Shown piece after piece: positions 10,736-21,605 of a DNA stretch of 64,000 bases. Origin of the DNA: Vitellaria paradoxa (lineage: Eukaryota; Streptophyta; Magnoliopsida; Ericales; Sapotaceae). The stretch is from NCBI GenBank assembly GCA_019916065.1, contig CM034234.1, forward strand, positions 10,135,844 to 10,199,843. Direction: 5' to 3'. Position numbers and translations under genes: made by a program. Within the stretch, counting starts at the first letter, position 1, and every line of letters begins with the position of its first letter. The notes beneath the pieces were generated by a model, which searched no databases, had not been told where the DNA came from, and worked only from the letters and a program-made list of their open reading frames with translations.

Positions 10736-13700
10736 ATGGCGACCATCCGAATGATAGACATAGCTGTGAACTTCACAGGTCAGTCAATTCGACAAAGCAC
10801 TTTCTATCGGACTTGTGTTTTCGGAAATTGTTTAACTCCCTTATACTTCTTTCGGAAATTGTTTAATTCCTTTATTCGTCTTTGTTTCTTGATTTTGCAA
10901 AATCAAAACCAAATGCAGATAGCATGTTCAAAGGTATATACAATGGCAAGCAATGCCACATAGCCGACATTCCAGCTGTCTTGAGTAGGGCTTGGAGTGC
11001 CGGCGTTGATCGAATCATCGTAAGCGTTCTTTGATTGTCGCTTTTACAGTCTTAGCTCAGAGTTAGTTTTTATACCATCTAATCTTTGTGTATAAAAAAA
11101 CTTTGATCTAGTGAGGAACTACTGGTTCAGTTAAATTCCTTTCTTGTGATGTATTTTGATTTTAAGAAAAAAAAAATGCAAGAATAAAAAGAAGAATCTA
11201 AAATTTTGAATTTTGGGTATTAGGTTTGTGTTTGTGGTGAGCTGTGGTTGTAGAAATGGCTTACGGACATGAGTTTAGAATTTTATTTATTTTATTTTCG
11301 TCCAACAAGTTTAATAAGTATCAGTAATCTTTACTTGATCGATTCAGCCTTTTCTTCACATGAGATAGATTTTGTTACTGAATCAAGCATTTTTTGATTC
11401 AGTCAAGTTTTATGTGGCAGGTGACTGGCGGTTCACTTGAGGAGTCAAAGGAAGCTCTTTCCATTGCAGAAACTGATGGTCGGTCTGGAAATTATGTTTT
11501 CGAAGCTTAATTCCATGTTTTTACCAATGTTATTCCTAGCTTAGGGTTTCTTTTCTCTGATCATTGGGCTGGCTAATCATGGCAGTTTCTTATTCGTGGC
11601 AGCAAGGCTTTTCTGCACCGTTGGTGTTCACCCGACGAGATGCAAAGTGGGTTTTTTTCACCTAGAGGATCTACATTTTCTAACTTGTAAATGTATGTAA
11701 CTTAAGGTGCATTTTATCTTTCTGGTGTCTGTTTATTCAGGAATTTGATGAGAGTGGGGATCCAGAAAAGCATTTTCAGGAACTCCTGTCATTGGCTAAA
11801 GAGGGAGTAGAGAAAGGAAAGGTATGCTTAATTGCCTAGACTCTTGATTGTGGGTCAAAAAACGCCATTTCGAATTTTGATATTTTCTGGAGGTTTTTGA
11901 AGTTTTGGCAGTTTTGCCTGATGGTGAGTAGGGAGTAATGACTTTCAATTTATTTATCTTATTTGTAATGGTCGATTGAATTTAACTAATGACGTGTGGT
12001 GTGATGAATGTTTTCAAATTTATGCTCTTGCTTGATGCATTTGCATATTCAAATAATTTGGAAATATTATGGTTTCCAACCTTTCTAGGATTTTGATATA
12101 CATGTGGAACTGCTAGCGTGGGATAATCCACTTTGACTTTTTTTGCAGTTTACATTTTGTATTACCTCTTGTTGCCATCATATTTATGTTTCTGCACTTT
12201 GAATTCCATTTTTATGTGGAAAAGCCCTGGGCTATCAGTTCAAAAAGTACTTTCTTATTACATTTTGCTGTCCTAAACACATGTTAATGAACAAATTGTA
12301 AGGTTCACATGGCAAGTGATTTGCAAATAATGCTCCTATATTTTATTCCTGTCACAAGCAGGGACAGATCTGGAGGGGTGCAGTGGTGGCAACCCTTCCT
12401 CCCACCAATTTTGATAAATTTTATATAATACCCGTATATACATCTCTCGCCGTCTACACTAAAATATTGGATCTGTCCTGAGGGTGTAAAGAAATTGCAT
12501 TTCATGTCTTCATTAGATGATCATTTATTTTTATTTATTTATTTATTTTTTTTTTGTTAAATGCTGTACTCTAATAATTTGTGCAAGGTTGTTGCAATTG
12601 GTGAATGCGGATTAGACTATGACAGGCTTCACTTTTGCCCATCTGATATTCAAAAGAAGTATGTAGTTTATTGTGAAACATTTTCCTTTTTTGGGAGCTC
12701 TCTTGCTTGAAAACTTTATTAGGCATAGATCCACTTCAACTTTCATTTGAATGACCCTGCATTTTCATTTCACATTCATGTTTATTAACCTAGGTATTTT
12801 GAGAAGCAGTTTGAATTAGCATATCTTATGAAGCTACCCATGTTTCTGCATATGCGAGCAGCAGCTGAAGATTTCTGTAACATTGTTGAGCATAATAAAT
12901 ACCGGTGAGGTTTCTGGACTCTATAAATCCAAGAATGTATCCATTTGTTACATAATTCATCCTCCTTTACCAAATATCGTTTTGCTCTTATGCAAGGATG
13001 CATGCTATGTGACTGAGTCAGGTTATTTGGTTGTTCACTTCTTCTAGGGTCCTTCAGTTTGATGTTTGATGCCCATCTGGTTTGTCTTCAATCTGGAGTC
13101 ATGAGCTTATATTTTATTCCTAGAATAACCTGTGTAGACCAAATTCATAAGGGATAAAGGCTACTTAACTTTTGGAAGTAATTTTTCATTCATTCAGAAA
13201 GGCTGAAAGCCCCTGAATTTTTCCCAATGTAATTTCCCAGACTCTAGAAGAGAAGAAGGGGGTGGGGGGACGACCAAATTTGAAAGGAGGACCCTGTTAC
13301 CGGTGAAGCCACTTTAGAAGTGATTTGTGCAAGTGAGCCTTATATGTCATGAGAAAAGACATTTTGTGCACACTCAGAAGAAGGCTCATCAACCATGAAC
13401 CTATTTCTACATGACTACAAGCACAAAGAGAATCCTAAAAAACTAACCGGTGAGATCAACATATTTTCATCGACCTATAAGTAACAGTTAAAAAATAACA
13501 AAATTTTGAAGTGTCAACGTTATAGAATCAGTGCACAATTTTGGACCGTCAGTAAGTGTGTAAGCTATGTTCTATGACTTCTTTTAAACCCATTGTTGTT
13601 TTCCTTAACTGGTGTTTGATTAGAAAAATTGAGTTATAGCAGAAAATAAATAATAATTAATAAAAAATATATGCATTAATAGACGGATGATATGTTGTGT

Positions 13701-16700
13701 TGGTTTGATTTATTAATATGTATATATATATATATATATATGCATATGGATAAAAAAAAAGTAAACAATTGTATTTTATAAGAAAAAATTGGATCTTGGC
13801 ATTAATGAATTGGCTTCATTTGGAAGTAATTCAAAACTACCCTGAGTAGTTTCACCAAGGACTTTTATGATCTTGACATCCTATGGAAGTCCTTCCACAT
13901 GAGATCATCAAATATCCTATGATTACCTTAAAGTTGCAACAAAGTCCGTTTGAGCTCAAAATTCTATCTATGAACTGTAGGTACCGCTAAGTGCTCTCCA
14001 TGTGTCACCATCTTCCCCGCCCACGTGTCGACTTCGTGAAGTGATACTTAGCGATGGTTTGAGCCTCCTAGTAGACTCGGAATTGGAGCGTAGCGTGCCT
14101 TGCTCAACCAAGTCACTTGCCACAACAGCTTCCTTGAACGAGCTCCCCCCTCGAGCAAGCGCCTCCCTAGGCAAGCTCCTCTCCCCATGAGAGATCTTAC
14201 CTCTCATCCTCCAACTTAAGAAGTACACCAACGTCTAGAAGACCCTCTCAATTCACTTGGGACCACTCACGAGGCCTGGAGGCACAAACAAGGGCTCGAT
14301 GAGCTTACAGATCCCTCTTCCTAAGAGAATTGCAATTGGGTCATCTAAGAGAGAGAGAGAGACTTGTGCATAAATGCACCCAATCACTAAGTATTTAATG
14401 CCCACAACCAACGCTTGTCAAGGGGATGCGCGTCTCATTTTCGTTAGCCAGCTACCTGGTTAGCAGGAATCTCAGAATATTAATCCCAAAGCCACTCTGA
14501 TACCTTTGATCTCCCCAAGCATTTCCCCATGTTGTCTACCCCCTTGGCGTCAGAACCATTGACTTAACCTTAATCACTATAAATATCCTTTGATCCATCT
14601 CATTTATTTAAGGACATTGAATGCTTACCAACTCCTAGGGCTTATCACTCTAGAATACTCTCTCTTTTGGCCCCTCTCACTCTTAAGTGACTCACTGAGT
14701 GCCTGAAGAGCAACTGTCTCTTACTTCCTAGCACGAAATGCTCGCCCTACGTTGGACCTTGAGTCCCTCAATCATATCCACAGGAAGTTCTTCCAAATTC
14801 TACCTTAAATTACCGACTCCATAATCTTTCATTCAGCTGTTTTGCATGATTAACTTGTTGCATCTTATGTTAAGCAACTCAGTCAATTTTCTTTTCTTAT
14901 CTTACAGGTTTACTGCTGGGGTTGCCCATTCGTTCACTGGTAGTGCAGAAGACAGAGACAAACTTCTCTCATTCAGTAACCTTTTCATTGGTGAATGAAA
15001 TAATGACTTCTATTTTAAGCCATTCGCATTACAATCTTGTAGTTTTGTACTATTTTTTTCCCCTTCTTGAGATGTCCAGTGAGTCTTGAGAAATTTGATT
15101 TTCTTCTTATCTTTTTCCTTTTAAAATAAATAGGTATAAATGGTTGCTCTCTGAAGACTGCTGAAAACCTTGAAGTTGTAAACGGCATTCCTGTCGAGAG
15201 AATGATGATTGAGACAGATTCTCCGTATTGTGAAATCAAGAACACTCATGCTGGCATTAATTTTGTTAAATCCTTGTGGTCTTCTAAGAAGAAAGAGAAG
15301 TATGATCACGAGTGCCTTGTTAAAGGTCGCAATGAACCTTGTTTAGTTCGGTGAGTGGAAATGTTTTCATAGAGGTGCACAATACTTTTGCTTCTGTTAT
15401 TCTCTTTCAAACATGTCTGTCTGTAAATGTTGAGTGAGCTCTCAGTCTTTTTTCCCCTTCAATGTCTGTTGTTTGTCACGTGGGTTGTGTTTTGGCCTAG
15501 TTTTATAAATTAATATTACTATTTATTTTGAAAATATTGTTTATTTGCAAATCATGAGAACTGGTTTTACTTTGTGGAGTAATATTAGAAGCCTTGACAT
15601 TTATAGAAGTAGACTTGTCAGTGGGAACTATCAAATTCGTTTTCCTGATACTACTGCATAGCTGTGCGCATATGCGCATGCGCGGAGGCACTCCCCCCCC
15701 CCCCCAACACGTACACAGGGGGGGGGGAAGAGAGAGAGGGGGAAATGGCACTGTTCTTTCTCTATATGATATATCTTCTTTATGGTTGTGAAAAAACTTG
15801 CATTTGCTGTTTATTGTTTTTGGTCCTTTCAATCCCTGTTTTTCTGCATGCACACATGCTTGCCTTGCATTTCTATTAGCTTATTTTGAAATTGATGGGT
15901 CCTTGTTAAAATATAAGTAACTCAGTGAAAAAGACTGTGGCCATGTTTTTCTGTGAGCCATTAAATTTTCCCTTATTGAGTTTGCTAATGGTTATATTAC
16001 TTATTTTTACTATGACCAAGTATTTGATACGGCAGGGCTTCTAATTTGCAATTTGGAAAACACTACTACTATGCCAAATATATATACATGTATATATTGG
16101 GATCAATTGCAGTATAAAACTTGTTCTTTAGAAATGACTAGCTCTAGGCATATATGACTATAACTGTTGAGATGACCTTATTTTAGCCAGAGTCTCTGAA
16201 TTTACTAATTAATAAAATGAAGCTCCCATGTAAAATGCCTTTCATGATTTATCTTTAGATTCCATCCCAGCTGAACCTTAGCAGTGTATTTTCTGGTCTT
16301 TGATTGCCTTCGCATTTTCTTTAAATAAATGATATGACCTTTTTCTCCAGGCAAGTTCTTGAGGTAGTTGCTGGTTGTAAAGGTATCCCTGACATCGATC
16401 AACTGAGCAAGACCTTGTATCACAACACCTGCAGGTACTTGAGTTTGCGTCATTTCAAGTTGTTGTGTATTCATTTGGTTAGTTCAGCTCTCAAGTGAAG
16501 CAATCAACGGGTATTAAAACTGCTTACTACTAATTGTTTTGCTACTTCTACCTGGTTGATGTATGATTCTTGTCTATAAGAATTAAATTGGAATAAATGT
16601 GAAAGTTCAAGAACATCAATAGTTTAAATCTTAGTATCGTAGGAAGGAGTGGGTTTGTTCCTTACCTCTTCATCCTGATTAATTGCAATGGTGGTTGTCT

Positions 16701-16827
16701 TTTATTTCGTTCATTGTGGGGGTTCAGAGCTCTGTAAGATACATTGTCATGCAGGGTTTTCTTTCCTCATGACTTGGACTCCGCAGCTGATGCTCTTCTT
16801 ACCTCCGGTGGTCCTGGTACGAGGTGA
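10736..16827 (+). CDS. TatD family deoxyribonuclease (TATDN1-like), 11 exons
   Basis: Coding exons: 10736-10778, 10919-11019, 11421-11478, 11603-11646, 11741-11821, 12588-12658, 12794-12904, 14908-14990, 15134-15350, 16351-16434 and 16755-16827. All introns are GT-AG, phases agree, and the product is 321 aa. Family motifs in order: [10 protein letters not shown] near the N-terminus, TVGVHPTRC (about 73-81), GECGLDYDR (114-122), FLHMRAA (150-156), VAHSFTGS (175-182) and MIETDSPY (222-229). TatD proteins are metal-dependent 3'-5' exo/endonucleases with a TIM-barrel amidohydrolase fold, linked to DNA repair and apoptotic DNA degradation. The length matches eukaryotic TATDN1 proteins. Intron 7 is 2.0 kb and probably holds inserted repeat DNA; intron 5 holds a small hAT-like remnant. 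The gene converges on the CP33-like gene, 689 bp away. No coding break is seen. Confidence 0.93.
12359..12480. mobile_element. Short hAT-like MITE remnant in TatD intron 5
   Basis: Near-complementary ends CAGGGACAGATCTGG and TTGGATCTGTCCTG bracket about 120 bp. The CAGGG(A/G)C-type terminus is typical of plant hAT MITEs. No 8-bp duplication survives, so the call rests on the ends only. Confidence 0.45.
13600..14870. mobile_element. Probable transposon-derived insertion in TatD intron 7
   Basis: The 2,003-bp intron 12905-14907 is far longer than its neighbours. Its middle part has different composition: a (TA)n at about 13720-13741, then a moderately GC-rich block (about 13980-14500) and an LTR-like stretch with CTATAAATATCC (about 14577), as in an LTR promoter. 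No clear TG...CA ends, target duplication or coding frame could be fixed. Treat it as a degraded retroelement fragment. Confidence 0.35.
15692..15750. repeat. C-run and G-run facing each other in TatD intron 9
   Basis: A run of about 13 C at 15692-15704 is followed, about 15 bases on, by a run of about 10 G and then a GA-rich tract. The two runs could pair as a hairpin, or the G-rich strand could form a quadruplex. No coding role. Confidence 0.6.
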
Positions 16828-17515
16828 AGTCATTCATGTCACTCTGTTGGAACCAATTTGGACGCAGATTTTTGTTCTCTCTTTTGAATTGAGGTAGATT
16901 TGAGTTACAATCTTATTCTAGTGTTGAAACTGAAATTACCGAGTGAAAATTGGTATAAATTGTAATACTGGTCCTATAAATTGCTTGTATTGGATATGAA
17001 ACTTCATCCTGTTCTGGAAATCAAAATTATTTCTACCATATTCTTGAGGTTGACCATTGTACAATGGATCTGTATATCTTGCAATGTGACTCGTGTACGC
17101 TTGACGCCTGCTTTTCGTTTTTCTCAGGTGTAACTGTTATCCACATTGATGTTTATATTTAATGATGCTTTAAGTTTGCCATACTGCCACCTAGGCATTA
17201 GGTTCTGGTAAATGGTGAAGAATCCTCGACATCCGTTTGGGTTTGAACATTAATGAATGAAGTATCTTCAAAATCGGAATTACAAATCAATCCCGAAACA
17301 TACAAGTTAGAATAAGATCAAGCTCCAATTAATAATATCATCTGATTAAACATCTTTGTTGCTCAATCTGGATAGCCCTGTTAGAATCCAGTGGAGGGCA
17401 ACAAAGCGAAAAGGGGTGCGAGGAGCATCAAATTAGCTCGAATCTTTGTAACTCTAGCTAGCTGCCAATGAATGATAGAAAGCATTTCTGAGCTTTCAAA
17501 ACTGCTTTCCCAATT

Positions 17516-20484
17516 TCATACTTGTGCTGGCGGAGTAGCAGGAGCTCTTTTCTCAGCCACATCCAATCGCAACGGTCGCCCTTCCACCTCCTAATTGCAC
17601 GTTTACATAGAAATGGATAGATTATAACCCAAAAAAAAAAAAAAGACAATTCTTTCAAAAATTTTCTATCAGAAAGTGAGATTAGAATAATGTGATAATG
17701 GTTAAAGTCTCACCGTTCCATTCATAGCACTAAGGGCGGATTCCACCTCCTCAGGAGATGAAAATGTGACAAATCCAAATCCTCGAGATCTTCCAGTGTC
17801 CCTGTCGTAGATGACCTTGGCACTTAACAGGCCAGGCTGGTCTGCAAAAACTTGTGTGAGACCCTGGGAAGTGAGATCCCAGCTGAGGTTTCCTGCGTAG
17901 AGCTTGTGAGGGCTGTCTATGAAGCTTTGGTTGCTGTTTCGTATTCTTGACCCTATTACTTCCCTTTCACCTCCTCTGGGCACTTCTGGGAAGTTCACCT
18001 TCACCGTTCGGCCTCCAACTAGCTGCAGGCATTGCCACCATTAACAATCATCCAGAAAGAGCATAAACTCAGTTAACTGCAAGTGTTGAAGCGGTGCCAG
18101 GTAAAATTGTAATTAGGTGCACTGAGCAATATAAATGAAGCTTCGGTTCCAATTTTCTGACCAAGTATCACACTAATAAAACCCCTAAATTCATAGCTTT
18201 CTAAAAAAGAAAAAACAAGAAGACAACTTCGACCATGATATCAGATTAGAAAATGCTACGCTAATAAAATTTTCAATGACAAAAATGTGTAAGAATGATG
18301 TGACAGTGGTATTTTTATAATAAAATTTTAATTTTACTGAATAGTTATTGTTGCTCACCAAATTGTGCCGCGCCACCGCCAGCCCTCCTGGCCGATATTG
18401 TCCCCCTCCTGCGGCCCGGCTCCAAGAGTGTCGGGGGTTTTGTTTCCCGCTTTGGGGAAAAGGCCTCGATACCAGTGAGAGGAGATGAAGTCCCTTATAA
18501 GGTGACCTCAATCCCCGACTTCAGTCGAAGTGGGACAAATTTGGACGTAACATGGCCCCCCAGTCGGGGACTGGGGGACTACAGGCCACGTCGGACCTGC
18601 ATGGACCACCAAATGTTGCGCACCAAATTGTGCCGTGCCACCGCCGGCCCGCCTGGCCGATATTGTTCCCCTCCTGCGGCCCGGCTCCAAGGGCGTCGGG
18701 GGTTTTGTTTCCCGCTGTGGGGAAAAGGCATCGATACCAGTGGGAGGAGATGAAGCCCCTTATAAGGTGACTTCAGTCCCCGACTCCAGTCAATGTGGGA
18801 CAAATCTGGACGCAACAGTTATTTAAAAATAATTGACTCACAATGCATCTATATCATTCTGTTTTAAAATTCTGGTTATATTGAACTCAAGTTCGATTCG
18901 AATTTTTATATAAGTTCAAGCACAACTTGATAAAAAAAGAATTTGAACTCAAAATTGACTTGCGAATAGTTCGATTAAACCAAAATAACGTTGTTTTACT
19001 CGAAAATATAATAAATAATTATTAAAAATATAAAAAGCATAATATATATTATTTTATTAAACCAACTCACGAGTTTTCTACCTCAAGTTTTCCAGGCTTG
19101 AACTCAAACTCGATTTTAAATGAGCCACAAATAAAATTTGATTTGAGCTCGTTTTAATCACAAGTTAAACACGAATAACTCAAAAAAAAGCCCATTTTGT
19201 TTCTAACCCTAATTGCAAGAACATTGGAGTCTGGAACTTCAATAAGGAATATTTGGACCAAAGCAACATAGAGCAGCCACTCTCTTGGTGTTCTTCAAGG
19301 TATCAGTGCATGATTTTGGAAGTTTGCAATCATACTATTATATTTACATATATAAATTAATATTCGATAAATATAACAAGTAAACTAATGCACGGTAAAT
19401 ATAAAGTAAAATATCAAACTATTTGAACTTGATTGAGATTAATTCAATTAAAAGTTTGCTCAAATTTGACTCGGGGAACTTAACCAAAAAAAAAAAAAGA
19501 CTCGGGGAAAAAAAAATAGCTAAGCTAATTACTTGAGTTCGTTTACCAAGCCTGGTTCAGACACCATATTTGGTTCATTTACACTACTAATTTCAGCACA
19601 TAACAGGCAGACATTCAAGTGTGCACTGCGTTCTGCTTGAGAAAAATTTCCTGAATATTAATCATAATAACTCAAAAAACAATACATATCAGTATGAGAA
19701 CACACACACGTACATACATACATACATACATACATATATAAATATATGTCGAATCACTACAACTAGGACGCAATGTGAATAAATTGGGGCACTTACAGAT
19801 CCATTGATCATCCGGATTGCCTCCTTTGCTTCTTCAACACTACCCATCGTCACGAATGCAAATCCCCGGCTCCTATCCGTGACTCGATCATAAACAATCT
19901 GGAACAATACTTAATCGAATTCAATGCCCAGAACTAAAATCACCCCAATTCTACATTTTCAAGAGAGAGTGAGAGAGGGATCAAGTTCATGCACAAACCA
20001 AGAAAAAGCTCGAAAAACAAACCTCCACAGAAACAACTCGACCGGCCTCACCGAAAATTTCACCCAGTTGGGAAGAAGTCATAGCATACGGCAAATTGCC
20101 CACATAAAGCCTTCCAGCTTCGGCTGACTCTGTCTCAGTTTGCTCATTATCTTCTCTTTCTCCTTCTTCTTCCTCTTCTTCTTCTGTCTCTGGTTCTGTT
20201 TCTGGGAGTTCTGTGTTCTGGTCGTCTCCGGCGACGACGTCGACGCTCCCGAACGCGGCAGAAGCTCGCGTTAATAGAGAGAAAGGAGGGAGTCGTGAGT
20301 ATTGGGCTTTTATTTTCGGGGGTTTAATGGGTTTTGTTTTGAATGTGAAATGGGTGTCGAGGATTGAACTGAGGGGGTGGTAGTCAGAGGGAAGACGGGG
20401 GAATTTGTTGCAGAAAGGAAGAGAAGACGAAGAAGCAGCAGCAGCAGCAATGGCAGTGAGAGTGGCAGCCATGGAGACACTCAT
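17516..20484 (-). CDS. CP33-like chloroplast ribonucleoprotein with two RRMs, 4 exons
   Basis: Exons in transcript order: 20484-20023, 19898-19797, 18022-17714 and 17590-17516. All are GT-AG in phase 0, giving 315 aa. The first 80-90 residues are rich in Ser/Ala with basic residues, as in a chloroplast transit peptide, and are followed by an acidic linker (about 94-122, a Glu run). RRM1 has RNP2 LYVGNL (126-131) and RNP1 RGFAFVTM (165-172). RRM2 has RNP2 LYAGNL (229-234) and RNP1 RGFGFVTF (268-275). The inter-RRM segment GGRTVKVNFPEVPRGG is typical of CP33. Such proteins stabilise and help process and edit chloroplast mRNAs. The start is the first ATG in the frame; M5 is an alternative. Intron 2 (18023-19796) contains a TRIM element. 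Confidence 0.92.
18349..18817. mobile_element. TRIM retrotransposon (two 204-bp LTRs, 61-bp interior) in CP33 intron 2
   Basis: The two LTRs are 18349-18552 and 18614-18817, each 204 bp, beginning TGTTGC and ending ACG(T/C)AACA. The interior is only 61 bp (18553-18613). An exact 5-bp duplication GTTAT flanks the whole (18344-18348 and 18818-18822). The element has no coding capacity, as defined for terminal-repeat retrotransposons in miniature. A TTATAAGG box lies in each LTR. On the minus strand a G-run (ACTGGGGGGCCA) abuts one LTR like a polypurine tract, which suggests the element runs in the direction of the host gene. The LTRs differ at scattered positions, so the insertion is not brand new. 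Confidence 0.88.
18870..19190. mobile_element. Degenerate hAT-like MITE remnant in CP33 intron 2
   Basis: The segment shares inner sequence with the hAT-like elements at 44970-45402 and 47599-48063: a GAACTCAAGTTCGATTCGAA side, a middle GATTAAACCAAAATAACG, and a TTGAACTCAAACTCGA side. The GGGGTGG ends are lost. Non-coding. Confidence 0.4.
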
Positions 20485-20559
20485 GGCAGATGACTGAGAG
20501 AGAGAGTATTGGAATTTCAATAGATAATGGATAAGGCTTGTCTGTAGCAAGGGTCTAAA

Positions 20560-21340
20560 ACACTAGGAAAAAAAACCCTGTAATAGAGCTGATTATTCGG
20601 GGGAGCCAATACGAGGGCTAAACTGACCGGTAAAATTTTAAAGTTATTTTTTAATAGCCATTAATTATTAGTTTAAGTTTTTTTTAGATTCACTAAAAGT
20701 TAGCTGATTATCTAGTGATCATTAATTTAAGTCTTTTTAAATCCATTTAAAGATCAATCAATCATTAACTACAAAATTTTTAAAAATTAATTAAGATATT
20801 CGTATAATGGTCTGAACATCCTAAATTATCAAAAAAATAATAATAATAAATTCGGAATAGCCTGTGGTGGGGTTGAATTTTTACATAGGTATAATGCATT
20901 TTAATTGAGGTGAATTTCCGATCCAATCCAATTATCCGGGCTTAAAAATTTTATTCAAATTCAATTAGACACATAATATATGTAACATTCCGAATTTTAA
21001 TAAAAAAATCAAAGTGTAAAAACTTATTATATAAACTTATTACATAAACTCCTTCCTGCTTTAACTATCTAAAAATATTACACATGTACCAAACTTTATA
21101 CTAGCAATTTATCATTAATCTCGGTTGGCTGCTAACATCTGTTATCCTCACTTTTTGTTATGAAACGACTTCTCTATATAAAAAAAATCCATGAAACGGA
21201 GTAAGTCGCTCAGTTCAATTAGAAAAATATTCAAATAATATCAACAAATATTTTCGTATAAGGACAGAAAATAAGTGCTCAAAGTGACAGTTATTATCGT
21301 ATAAAATAAACAATAGCAGTACAAATCAAATAAATAAATT
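20560..21340. other. AT-rich intergenic DNA upstream of the CP33-like gene
   Basis: The sequence next to the CP33 start must include its promoter, but I cannot place core elements with confidence. From about 20993 a TGTAACATTCC string resembles the start of some plant LTRs, without a matching end. No gene is supported. Confidence 0.4.
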
Positions 21341-21347
21341 GTGAAAT

Positions 21348-21605
21348 GCCCACGCAAGATTATTTATTTACCTCCCTTATAACATCTTGTCACTCTTGCA
21401 ACACCTCAACACGCCACACAAGCTACTCCATTTGCTACCTTTATAACACCTTACCACTCTTATAAGACCTCAACAAGCCAAGCAGGCTATTCTCTTTGCC
21501 ACCCTTATAACCCCCTGCCACCCTTATAATCTCTCAACAAACCACGCAGATTATTTCCTTTACCACCCTTATAACCCCTTGCCATCCTTATAACGCCTCA
21601 ACATA
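21348..21605. repeat. 64-bp tandem repeat, about four copies
   Basis: A unit built on CCTTATAAC(A/C)CCTTGCCACCCTTATAA...CCTCAACA(A/C)GCCA recurs every 64 bp. The CTCAAC anchors fall near 21404, 21468, 21532 and 21596. The copies are diverged. It may be an internal repeat of an unrecognised LTR retroelement. Confidence 0.7.

Noticed and set aside
13968..14231. Open frame of 87 codons in TatD intron 7
   Set aside because: No recognisable motif; it lies in probable repeat DNA inside a spliced intron.
15503..15879. Open frames spanning the C/G runs of TatD intron 9
   Set aside because: Low-complexity Pro/Gly runs in intronic sequence, without homology.
18475..18826. Several overlapping open frames of 60-100 codons in the CP33 intron
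   Set aside because: They lie in the GC-rich LTRs of the TRIM element, and the frames differ between the two LTR copies.
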